NCBI GenBank assembly: GCA_945907225.1
Contig: CAMDSN010000110.1
Span: forward strand, 1 to 5,862
DNA length: 5,862 nt
Direction: 5' to 3'
DNA from: Flavobacterium psychrophilum
GTDB taxonomy: Bacteria > Bacteroidota > Bacteroidia > Flavobacteriales > Flavobacteriaceae
Below, piece by piece: positions 1-5,862 of the stretch; position 1 is the stretch's first letter; each line of letters starts with the position of its first letter. The notes below the pieces were generated by a model that was given only the letters and a program-made list of their open reading frames with translations, searched no databases and had not been told where the DNA came from. The position numbers and the translations under genes are program-made.

Positions 1-17
1 TTAAAATAATTTCTAAA

Positions 18-46
18 AACGCTCCGTTTATTGGAGCGTTTTTTTT
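18..46 (+). terminator. Intrinsic terminator of an upstream gene
   Basis: AACGCTCC (18-25) pairs perfectly with GGAGCGTT (33-40) around a 7-nt loop, and six T residues follow (41-46). The A residues before the stem can pair with those T residues and lengthen the stem. This is a textbook rho-independent terminator reading in the + direction. The T-tract side faces the nuclease gene, so it most likely ends a + strand gene to the left of the window. The A-run on the left (15-19) also gives it some ability to act on the minus strand. The stem ends only 17 nt before the ATG of the next gene. Confidence 0.85.
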
Positions 47-57
47 ATTTTTATAAC

Positions 58-2808
58 ATGTCAAAACTTTCATTTCTTAATCGGCTTGCAAATGAACTAT
101 TAAAAACCACTAGTCATAATGCATTAGATTTAATTATAATTTTACCTAACAAAAGAGCAAAAGTATTTTTGCTTGAAGAAATAAAAAAAACGGTATCTAA
201 TAATATTTTTGCTCCCAATATAATAAGCATCGAAGAGTTTGTTCAGGATATAGCCGGAATTAGGACAGTTGATAATATTGAGTTGTTATTTGAGTTCTAT
301 GAAGTTTATCTGTCCATAACTGAGATAAGTCAACAAGATTCTTTTGAAAGCTTTGCCAATTGGGCAAAAATTTTGATGCAAGATTTTAATGAAATAGATA
401 GATATCTTCTTGAAGCAGATGCGATTCTAAATTATTTAGAAGATATAAAAGAAATTGAACATTGGTCTGTAGACGTTGATAAACGAACAGATTTGATAGA
501 TAAGCATTTGATTTTTTGGAAAAAACTACCACAATACTACCACGCGTTTTATGAATATCTTATCAAGAAAGGTGTTGGCTATCAAGGACTAATTTATCGC
601 GAGGCAGTCGCTAATCTAAATTATTTTTCAGAAAACACAAAAAGCACATATATTTTCGCAGGATTTAATGCGCTTAATAAAGCCGAAGAGAAAATTATTC
701 AGCATCTGCTAGCTACTGATCAAGCAAAAGTATATTGGGATATTGATGAAACATTACTAAATGACCCCATGCACGACGCTGGCTATTTTCAACGAAAGTT
801 TAAATCGGATTGGATTTATTATAAATCAAACCCTTATGAATGGATTTCTAATGAGTTTAAATCTGAAAAAGACATTCATGTAATAGCCACTTCAAAGTCA
901 ATAGGACAAGCAAAAATTGCCGGGAGTATTATAAACGAACTTGCCAGTAATAATAGTTTGAGTAATACAGCTCTAATATTGGGGGACGAAAACTTACTGC
1001 TTCCAATGCTATATTCTTTACCTACTAATGTTGAAGAATTTAATATTACCATGGGATTCTCTAGCAAAAATAATCCAGCACAATTACTAATAACTAAATT
1101 ATTTAAGTTACATACCAAAGCATTAGCAAGAAATTCTTCCAGTTATGTTATGTATTTTAAAGATGTTTTAGATATTTTAACGCATCCACTTATCGAGCCT
1201 TATATAAATGCTGACGAACTAGTTTTCCTAATAAATAAAAACAATCACACCTTTTTAACACAAAAAAAGGTAATAGAATTGTACGCACATGACAATGATT
1301 TATTTGACATGTTATTTTGTAAGTGGGATTCTAGCTCTAGTTTAGTTTTAGAAAATATTGCTCAAATATTATTAAAAATTAAAGACAATTTAAGCAACGA
1401 AGTTGAGGAAGATAAGATTGCAAATGCCTTTGTGTTTTCTATTTTTAAAGTAATAAATAAAATGACCTCCTATTTTTATGGTCGTGATATTACATTTGAT
1501 TTAAAAACACTTCAAGCAATTTATAAACAAGTTATTGAAATGGCAGAAGTCTCTTTTGAAGGAGAACCATTGAGCGGCTTACAAATTATGGGCGTTTTAG
1601 AGAGTAGGGTTTTAGACTTTGATACATTAATTATCACTTCCTTAAATGAAGGTAAATTCCCTGCCGGGAAAACTAATAATTCATTTATTCCCTATGATGT
1701 AAAGCTGCAATACGGATTGCCAACCTTTAAAGAAAAAGACGCTATATACACCTATCATTTTTATCATTTGCTCCAACGTGCAACAAAAATTTATTTAATT
1801 TACAATTCCGATAGTCAAGGGTTTGATTCTGGTGAAAAAAGTCGGTTTATAACCCAACTAAAAATTGAGCCACAAACCAAACACAACCTAACTTTTCAAT
1901 ATTACAACCCAGAAGTTCCAGCGATAGCAAGGCAAAATATTTCGGTGCCAAAAACTCAAAAAGTACTTACACGGTTGCGTGAAATTTCAAATAAGGGATT
2001 CTCTCCATCCTCTTTAACAACCTATGTCCGAAATCCAATACAATTTTATTTTCAGCGAGTGTTACATATTTATAACACAGAGGAGGTAGAAGAAACAATT
2101 GCTGTTAATACATTAGGGACTATTATTCATGCCACGCTTGAAGAATTATACAAGCCATTTATTGGCCATATCTTGACAATTGAAGATATAAAAAAGTGTT
2201 TTTTAAAAATAGAGGATGAAATTTTATCCCAATTTAAAAAAGTATACAAAGAAGGAGAAATAAAAACAGGGCGGAACTTGTTAGCTTTTGAAGTAGGCAA
2301 GCGAAATATCCAAAATTTTTTAAATACGGAAATAGAAGCTATTACAAATGGTGACATAATTCAGATTATCTCATTAGAAAAGACATATGAAAGGTTATTG
2401 ACCGATAAACGCTTGCCACATCCTGTACTCATTAAAGGGAATGTAGATAGGATTGAACTTAGAAATGGTAAATTAAGAATTACAGATTACAAAACAGGAA
2501 GGGTTGATAAAGCCAATGTTATTTTAAAAGATTGGCAGGGTCTAACTAGTGATATTAAAAACGATAAGATTATTCAAGTGTTAGCTTATGCTTATATGTG
2601 TGAAGATCTAGCCAATGGAAAAGAAATGGAAGCAGGGATTATTTCGTTTAAAAATCTAAAGTCCGGATTTTTACCATTTCAGTTGAAGACTGATCAGGAA
2701 ACTATTTCTGTAATTTCCCCAAAAATAATGGAAAGTTATTTAGATGAAATAGTTTTATTGTTACTTGAAATTTTTAATCAAGATATTTCATTTGAGGAGA
2801 AAATATAA
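58..2808 (+). CDS. AddB/RecB-like PD-(D/E)XK nuclease, probable recombination exonuclease subunit
   Basis: A 916-residue cytoplasmic protein of the AddB/RecB nuclease class, expected to process DNA double-strand ends for recombination with an AddA/UvrD-type helicase partner that is not in the window. Residues 22-42 (LIIILPNKR core), 275-295 and 303-321 (ALILGDENLLLPML) follow the degenerate helicase fold of AddB. Residues about 507-537 (VLESRVLDFDTLIITSLNEGKFP) match the conserved UvrD-family C-terminal motif. The nuclease domain spans about 640-916: H691 in GTIIHATLEE, D797 in GNVDRIE, D810-Y-K812 in ITDYKTG, and Q840-xxx-Y844 (QVLAY), so the catalytic centre appears complete. Oddities: no Walker A (GxxxxGKT) is seen at the N terminus. 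The position where AddB usually has the first cluster cysteine (SxSxLxxYxxCP) reads RNP with N659, and there is no C-terminal cysteine trio. ATG 58 was preferred over an in-frame TTG at 31, which lies in the loop and stem of the terminator. The family call is firm; the identity of the partner is inferred. Confidence 0.88.
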   Translation: MSKLSFLNRLANELLKTTSHNALDLIIILPNKRAKVFLLEEIKKTVSNNIFAPNIISIEEFVQDIAGIRTVDNIELLFEFYEVYLSITEISQQDSFESFANWAKILMQDFNEIDRYLLEADAILNYLEDIKEIEHWSVDVDKRTDLIDKHLIFWKKLPQYYHAFYEYLIKKGVGYQGLIYREAVANLNYFSENTKSTYIFAGFNALNKAEEKIIQHLLATDQAKVYWDIDETLLNDPMHDAGYFQRKFKSDWIYYKSNPYEWISNEFKSEKDIHVIATSKSIGQAKIAGSIINELASNNSLSNTALILGDENLLLPMLYSLPTNVEEFNITMGFSSKNNPAQLLITKLFKLHTKALARNSSSYVMYFKDVLDILTHPLIEPYINADELVFLINKNNHTFLTQKKVIELYAHDNDLFDMLFCKWDSSSSLVLENIAQILLKIKDNLSNEVEEDKIANAFVFSIFKVINKMTSYFYGRDITFDLKTLQAIYKQVIEMAEVSFEGEPLSGLQIMGVLESRVLDFDTLIITSLNEGKFPAGKTNNSFIPYDVKLQYGLPTFKEKDAIYTYHFYHLLQRATKIYLIYNSDSQGFDSGEKSRFITQLKIEPQTKHNLTFQYYNPEVPAIARQNISVPKTQKVLTRLREISNKGFSPSSLTTYVRNPIQFYFQRVLHIYNTEEVEETIAVNTLGTIIHATLEELYKPFIGHILTIEDIKKCFLKIEDEILSQFKKVYKEGEIKTGRNLLAFEVGKRNIQNFLNTEIEAITNGDIIQIISLEKTYERLLTDKRLPHPVLIKGNVDRIELRNGKLRITDYKTGRVDKANVILKDWQGLTSDIKNDKIIQVLAYAYMCEDLANGKEMEAGIISFKNLKSGFLPFQLKTDQETISVISPKIMESYLDEIVLLLLEIFNQDISFEEKI

Positions 2809-2826
2809 ATAGATTATATTTTCTTC
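2796..2826. terminator. Hairpin over both convergent stop codons, possible bidirectional terminator
   Basis: GGAGAAAATATA (2796-2807) pairs with TATATTTTCTTC (2815-2826) along 12 bp with a single G-U pair and a 7-nt loop. The nuclease stop TAA (2806-2808) and the hydrolase stop (TAA read on the minus strand, 2814-2816) both lie in or next to the loop. It is the only candidate terminator between the two genes. The stem is AT-rich and no separate T-tract follows it on either strand, although the descending arm itself is T-rich. The structure is directly visible; its termination activity is inferred. Confidence 0.5.
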
Positions 2827-3596
2827 AAAAACACGCCCAATACTTTTATTAGTTCTTTTTCATTTTCAACAGCTGTCATGTGCCCGTCTGGAAAACTAAT
2901 AACGTCAACTTTAGTGCCTTCAACTTGATTTATACTCTCATCATATGGTAAGACGGGGTCTTTTTCTCCCAAAATTAACTGAATTGGATAAGGGGCAAAA
3001 TGAAGTAATACCTCTCTGTCTTTCCTAATTTTCATGCCTTCAAGCGCTGCAACTATTCCTTGCAAAGGGGTTTTTAATGCTTCTATTTTTACTTTTTCAA
3101 TTTCATTTTTTAGTTTTTCTCTATTGTCCTCACTAAAAAGATTTGTAATAGACATTCTTATAAAGGCGGAATAGTTTTGTTTAACTACTGTAATGGCTCT
3201 ATCTCTATTTGCTTTCTTTTCGTCACTATCAGGTCTAGTAGTTGAGTTAAGAAGTACTATTCCTCTAACATGATCTGGATACATCTCTGCAAATGCCAAA
3301 GAAATATATCCTCCCATAGAGTGGCCAATTAAAGCTACTTTTCTTATTCTTAAGTGTTGCATAAGTGAGTGCAGCATATCTGCTTGGTCTTCCATAGAAT
3401 GGACATATCCAATACAGGCGGTTTCCCCATGACCTAATAAATCGATAGTGATTATACGATAGTTTTTAGAGAGTGCTGATACGTACTTATCCCACATGGT
3501 TTTGTTTTCCAAAAAACCGTGTAATAACAACACAGCTGCGCCTTTCCCGTCGTCGGTAAATGAGATTTTGGTATTTTTGTAAATGATTTGTTTCAA
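2814..3596 (-). CDS. Alpha/beta fold hydrolase with TTG start
   Basis: A 260-residue soluble alpha/beta hydrolase of the BioH/MenH-like group, with no signal peptide. The N-terminal strand leads into LLLHGF, where H26-G27 form the oxyanion-hole HG motif. IDLLGHG (51-57) is typical of the fold. The nucleophile elbow GHSMGG places Ser93. LGEKDPVLP supplies the acid Asp213, and DGHM supplies the base His239. The catalytic triad is therefore complete and the length is normal. About residues 125-190 form the helical cap that usually sets substrate specificity. The substrate cannot be read from the sequence; an esterase or a C-C hydrolase are both possible. The start is TTG at 3594-3596: an in-frame TGA lies at 3621-3623 with no ATG or GTG between, and the first internal ATG (residue 34) would remove the oxyanion motif. 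It has its own likely promoter and converges on the nuclease gene. Confidence 0.9.
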   Translation of the reverse strand: MKQIIYKNTKISFTDDGKGAAVLLLHGFLENKTMWDKYVSALSKNYRIITIDLLGHGETACIGYVHSMEDQADMLHSLMQHLRIRKVALIGHSMGGYISLAFAEMYPDHVRGIVLLNSTTRPDSDEKKANRDRAITVVKQNYSAFIRMSITNLFSEDNREKLKNEIEKVKIEALKTPLQGIVAALEGMKIRKDREVLLHFAPYPIQLILGEKDPVLPYDESINQVEGTKVDVISFPDGHMTAVENEKELIKVLGVFLKKI

Positions 3597-3621
3597 GTTA
3601 CAATTTTTAGGTTTCGAGTTT

Positions 3622-3629
3622 CAAAAATA
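3622..3629 (-). promoter_or_regulatory. Probable -7 promoter element for the hydrolase
   Basis: Read on the minus strand this is TATTTTTG, an exact match to the Bacteroidota -7 consensus TAnnTTTG. It lies 25 nt before the TTG start, which would give a leader of roughly 20 nt. No clear TTTG/TTG -33 box is visible at the usual distance, so the call rests on the -7 match, its position, and the terminator that cuts this gene off from its upstream neighbour. Confidence 0.45.
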
Positions 3630-3685
3630 GCATTTAGCTATGAATGCACGAATGATTGTTGATGTTTTCTTTTTTGCCACTATCA

Positions 3686-3753
3686 TTGTCATTCCGATTG
3701 AAATGAGGAATCTCATAATAGTTGTTGTGATTCCTCCTTTGTCGGAATGACAA
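3686..3753. repeat. REP-like interspersed palindrome
   Basis: Two nested inverted repeats make one long hairpin. TTGTCATTCCG (3686-3696) pairs perfectly with CGGAATGACAA (3743-3753). Inside it, GAGGAATC (3705-3712) pairs perfectly with GATTCCTC (3729-3736), leaving an asymmetric internal bulge and a 16-nt loop. The pattern (GTCATTCCG, a partly paired linker, GAGGAATC, and their mirror) resembles small interspersed palindromes that I recall as recurring between genes in flavobacterial genomes. That resemblance is from memory and untested here. It has no T-tract, so it is unlikely to be a simple terminator. It sits in the spacer between two transcripts, 4 nt from the T-tract of the aminopeptidase terminator. 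Confidence 0.65.
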
Positions 3754-3757
3754 ACAC

Positions 3758-3785
3758 AAAAAAACGACCCACTTCCGTGAGCCGT
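3758..3785 (-). terminator. Intrinsic terminator of the Xaa-Pro aminopeptidase gene
   Basis: On the minus strand ACGGCTCAC and GTGGGTCGT form a 9-bp stem (two G-U pairs) closed by a GGAA tetraloop, followed by a run of T residues (plus-strand A-run 3758-3764). It begins 32 nt after the aminopeptidase stop codon, where a rho-independent terminator is expected. It separates this gene from the hydrolase that lies downstream on the same strand. Confidence 0.85.
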
Positions 3786-3808
3786 CTATTATCTGTCATC
3801 TATTATCT
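3785..3808. repeat. Short direct repeat TCTATTATCT, two copies
   Basis: TCTATTATCT occurs at 3785-3794 and again at 3799-3808, separated by GTCA, giving a 14-nt period. It lies in the 3' untranslated stretch between the aminopeptidase stop codon and its terminator stem, overlapping the stem by one base. No function is evident; it may be replication slippage in a low-complexity spacer. Confidence 0.6.
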
Positions 3809-3817
3809 TTTCTCTCT

Positions 3818-5110
3818 TTAAGAATTCATTATCGCCTCTATTTCATCCACTTCAATCGGAATATTTCTCATAAAGTTAAAAGGCTCACCTTTTTCCTGAA
3901 TCACCACATCATCTTCAATACGAATTCCAAAACCTTCTGCCGGAATATAAATACCAGGTTCAACAGTGAAAACCATATTGGCTTTCATTGGCTCGTTCAA
4001 AAGTCCGTAATCGTGAGTGTCTAACCCCATATGATGAGAGGTTCCATGCATAAAATATTTTTTATACGCTGGCCAATCTGGGCTTTCATTTTGAACATCG
4101 GCTTTGTCAATTAATCCCAAACCAAGTAATTCGGATGTCATTATTTTTCCAACTTCTATATGGTATTGCTTCCAAAAATTACCAGGGACTAACATTTTTG
4201 TTGCTTCATTTTTTACGCGTAAAACCGCATTGTAAACTTGCTTCTGGCGGTCTGTAAAGCGACCAGAAACGGGTACCATTCTAGTCATATCACTTGAATA
4301 ATTGGCATATTCAGCACCAACATCAAGCAAAATCAAATCACCAGCTTTGCATTGTTGGTTGTTTTCAATATAATGCAATACGTTCGCATTGTTTCCCGAA
4401 GCGATTATTGGCGTGTAGGCAAAACCCTTAGAACGATTTCTTAGGAATTCATGAGCAAACTCGGCTTCAATTTCATATTCGGTTACACTTGGTTTTACAA
4501 ACTGCAATACTCTACGATAGCCTTTTTCAGTGATGTTACACGCCTCCTGAATTAAATCTAATTCTTCACTTTCTTTGATAGAACGAATACGTTGCAAAAT
4601 TGGATTCGATTTTTCTACTTTGTGTGCTGGATAATTTTCTTTCCACCATTTTACAAATCGTGCTTCACGAGTTTCGGTTTCAATTGACGCCCGATAATGC
4701 TCGTTAGTGTTGATGTACATCGTTTCGGCGTAAGCCATAACTTCTTTCAAAGTCTTGTGAAAATCCTGCAACCAAATCACCGATTTTATTCCGGAAACCT
4801 CAAAAGCTCTGTCTTTGGTTAGTTTTTCGCCTTCCCAAATCGCAATGTGTTCGTTGGTTTCTTTTAGAAATAATATTTCTTTCAAATGGTCATAAGGCGC
4901 ATCCGGGAAAAGCAACAAAATACTTTCTTCTTGGTCGACGCCAGATAAATAAAAAATGTCCCGATGTTGTTGAAATGGCAAAGTACTATCGGCAGAAATA
5001 GGATAAATATCATTAGAATTAAATACAGCAACGCTGTTAGGTTTCATTTTCCCTGTAAATTTAGCCCTGTTTTTAACGAACAAATGACGGTCTATTTGAT
5101 GGTATTTCAT
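3818..5110 (-). CDS. pepP: Xaa-Pro aminopeptidase (aminopeptidase P, M24B family)
   Basis: A 430-residue cytoplasmic metallopeptidase that removes the N-terminal residue from peptides with proline in second position. The N-terminal aminopeptidase P domain covers about residues 1-140 and the pita-bread catalytic domain about 180-425. All five dinuclear-metal ligands of M24 enzymes are present: D263 (LLDVG), D274 (SSDMTR), H359 (HGTSHHMG), E384 (FTVEPGIYIP) and E399 (GIRIEDDVV). The supporting active-site residues H246, H355, H366 and R397 also fall where aminopeptidase P has them. The length is close to that of the E. coli enzyme (about 440 residues). The ATG at 5108-5110 is preceded by a -7 promoter match 26 nt upstream. 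The gene is visibly less AT-rich than the nuclease gene. An intrinsic terminator follows it, so it is probably monocistronic. A prolidase would be the main alternative, but the N-terminal domain and overall pattern favour aminopeptidase P. Confidence 0.93.
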   Translation of the reverse strand: MKYHQIDRHLFVKNRAKFTGKMKPNSVAVFNSNDIYPISADSTLPFQQHRDIFYLSGVDQEESILLLFPDAPYDHLKEILFLKETNEHIAIWEGEKLTKDRAFEVSGIKSVIWLQDFHKTLKEVMAYAETMYINTNEHYRASIETETREARFVKWWKENYPAHKVEKSNPILQRIRSIKESEELDLIQEACNITEKGYRRVLQFVKPSVTEYEIEAEFAHEFLRNRSKGFAYTPIIASGNNANVLHYIENNQQCKAGDLILLDVGAEYANYSSDMTRMVPVSGRFTDRQKQVYNAVLRVKNEATKMLVPGNFWKQYHIEVGKIMTSELLGLGLIDKADVQNESPDWPAYKKYFMHGTSHHMGLDTHDYGLLNEPMKANMVFTVEPGIYIPAEGFGIRIEDDVVIQEKGEPFNFMRNIPIEVDEIEAIMNS

Positions 5111-5129
5111 TATGAAATTATTAATATTG
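5095..5129 (+). promoter_or_regulatory. Possible promoter of the ChaN-family gene
   Basis: TTTG at 5095-5098 and TAATATTG at 5122-5129 resemble the Bacteroidota -33 box and -7 box (TAnnTTTG with one mismatch). The spacing is 23 bp, at the upper end of the usual range. The -7 box ends 41 nt before the ATG at 5171. The -33 box would lie within the first codons of the divergent aminopeptidase gene. In AT-rich DNA such a match can occur by chance. Confidence 0.3.
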
Positions 5130-5136
5130 TATGTTC

Positions 5137-5144
5137 CAAAGTTA
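5137..5144 (-). promoter_or_regulatory. Probable -7 promoter element for pepP
   Basis: Read on the minus strand this is TAACTTTG, an exact match to TAnnTTTG, placed 26 nt before the pepP ATG. That is nearly the same distance as the matching element upstream of the hydrolase. The -33 region is only a T-run and is not convincing. Together with the candidate + strand promoter it makes the 60-bp gap at 5111-5170 a compact divergent promoter region. Confidence 0.5.
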
Positions 5145-5170
5145 AAACATTGGAATTAAAAAGAGCTGCT

Positions 5171-5862
5171 ATGAAACGATTAATTTTTGTTATTTTTTTT
5201 CTAATAACCTCTATAATTGGCTTTTCACAAGAAAAGAAAGCCTATCAGCTTTTTAATAAAAAAGGCAAGAGAGTTGACTATGGTAAGCTACTAATAGCTG
5301 CTGAAAAAGCGCAAGTGGTTTTGTTTGGCGAATATCATAACAATGCCATTTCACATTGGTTAGAATTAGAATTAACCAAAGATTTAGCCGATAAAAATAA
5401 AATAATTTTAGGAGCCGAGATGATTGAAGCAGATAATCAAAAGCAATTAGACCAATTTCTGAAAGGAGAAATCAATCAGAAGCAATTGGATTCAACTGCC
5501 AGACTTTGGCCCAATTATAAAACAGACTACAAACCTTTAGTTGAATTTGCCAAGGAAAATAATATACTATTTATTGCTACTAATATTCCCCGAAGATTTG
5601 CTTCAATAGTTTCCAAAAAGGGCTTTGAAGGCTTGGAAAATTTAACTTTGGTGGAGAAGACATGGATTGCTCCTTTACCAATTGTTTACGATTCCGAATT
5701 ACCCGGTTATGTTAACATGATGAAAATGATGGGAGATCATACGAGTCCAAATATGCCGAAAGCGCAAGCCATTAAAGACGCAACGATGGCCTATTTTATT
5801 CAAAAGAATTTAAAAGAGAAATCTATCTTTATTCATTTTAACGGAACATACCATTCTGATAA
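5171..5862 (+). CDS. ChaN-family haem-binding-like secreted protein, 3' end outside window
   Basis: The first 230 codons of an open frame that runs off the right edge; the C terminus is missing. Residues 1-20 form a Sec signal peptide: MKR, a hydrophobic core, then GFSQ, with cleavage likely near residues 19-20. The protein should therefore be exported to the periplasm. No lipobox cysteine is present, although relatives are often named ChaN lipoproteins. The mature part matches the ChaN/DUF399 family (EreA/ChaN superfamily): LFGEYHNN (51-58, with E54 and H56), GAEMIE (81-86, E83), NIPRR (138-142) and a late IHFNGTYH (221-228, H228). The known family member ChaN of Campylobacter jejuni binds haem in a dimer and is linked to iron uptake; whether this protein does so is inference. 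ATG 5171 is chosen because it opens the signal peptide directly, with an A-rich tract just upstream. It is divergent from pepP across a 60-bp gap. Confidence 0.88.
   Translation, partial: MKRLIFVIFFLITSIIGFSQEKKAYQLFNKKGKRVDYGKLLIAAEKAQVVLFGEYHNNAISHWLELELTKDLADKNKIILGAEMIEADNQKQLDQFLKGEINQKQLDSTARLWPNYKTDYKPLVEFAKENNILFIATNIPRRFASIVSKKGFEGLENLTLVEKTWIAPLPIVYDSELPGYVNMMKMMGDHTSPNMPKAQAIKDATMAYFIQKNLKEKSIFIHFNGTYHSD

Noticed and set aside
31..57. Nine-codon N-terminal extension of the nuclease starting at TTG 31
   Set aside because: It is encoded by the loop, stem and T-tract of the terminator, reads as a low-complexity aromatic stretch, and a good ATG follows at 58.
876..1118. 80-codon open frame on the minus strand
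   Set aside because: It lies wholly inside the nuclease gene, opposite a well-supported coding frame, and has no recognisable domain or promoter.
2127..2357. 76-codon open frame on the minus strand
   Set aside because: It is opposite the conserved nuclease domain and looks like a chance antisense frame.
3628..3640. Small inverted repeat TAGC-5 nt-GCTA next to the hydrolase -7 element
   Set aside because: A 4-bp stem is expected often by chance in AT-rich DNA; too weak to call an operator.
3646..3654. GAATG-like short direct repeat in the hydrolase upstream region
   Set aside because: Five-base copies are not significant and nothing around them supports a binding site.
3597..3817. Possible small RNA or tRNA gene in the spacer
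   Set aside because: All the structure seen is explained by the palindrome, the pepP terminator and the promoter; no cloverleaf or other RNA fold is visible.
1..5862. Defence system, prophage or gene cluster with a shared pathway
   Set aside because: The AddB-like nuclease could suggest defence, but it matches a housekeeping recombination family, and its neighbours are unrelated metabolic genes in separate transcripts.

Overview
The window looks like chromosomal DNA from a member of the Bacteroidota, most likely a Flavobacterium or a close relative. The reasons are the strong AT bias, initiation regions that are A/T-rich rather than AGGAGG-like, two good TAnnTTTG -7 promoter elements (the Bacteroidota housekeeping type), a signal peptide ending in Phe-Ser-Gln, and proteins that read like flavobacterial housekeeping families. 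The genus is inferred from these features; no taxonomic marker gene is present.

Layout, left to right. Bases 18-46 hold a strong intrinsic terminator for a gene that lies outside the window. A 916-residue AddB/RecB-type PD-(D/E)XK nuclease follows on the + strand (58-2808). It meets a minus-strand alpha/beta hydrolase (2814-3596) tail to tail, with only 5 bp between the stop codons, and a 12-bp hairpin covers both stops. Upstream of the hydrolase is a 221-bp spacer that contains its probable promoter, an interspersed-repeat-like palindrome (3686-3753), the intrinsic terminator of the next gene (3758-3785) and a short direct repeat. A minus-strand Xaa-Pro aminopeptidase (3818-5110) follows. 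A 60-bp divergent promoter region separates it from a + strand ChaN-family secreted protein (5171 onward), which is cut off by the window end.

Functionally this is a set of unlinked housekeeping genes: DNA double-strand-break processing, a general hydrolase, dipeptide/proline peptide turnover and a ChaN-like envelope protein. Nothing suggests a shared pathway. Although the hydrolase and the aminopeptidase lie on the same strand, a terminator and a new promoter separate them, so they are probably independent transcripts.

I see no defence island, CRISPR array, prophage, transposase gene or new multi-gene system. The points most worth checking are: the AddB-like protein, which keeps its nuclease centre but lacks a visible Walker A motif and the iron-sulfur cysteines; the terminator placed 17 nt before its start codon; the TTG start of the hydrolase; the hairpin over the two convergent stops; and the REP-like palindrome. 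There is no gene-free stretch longer than about 220 bases.
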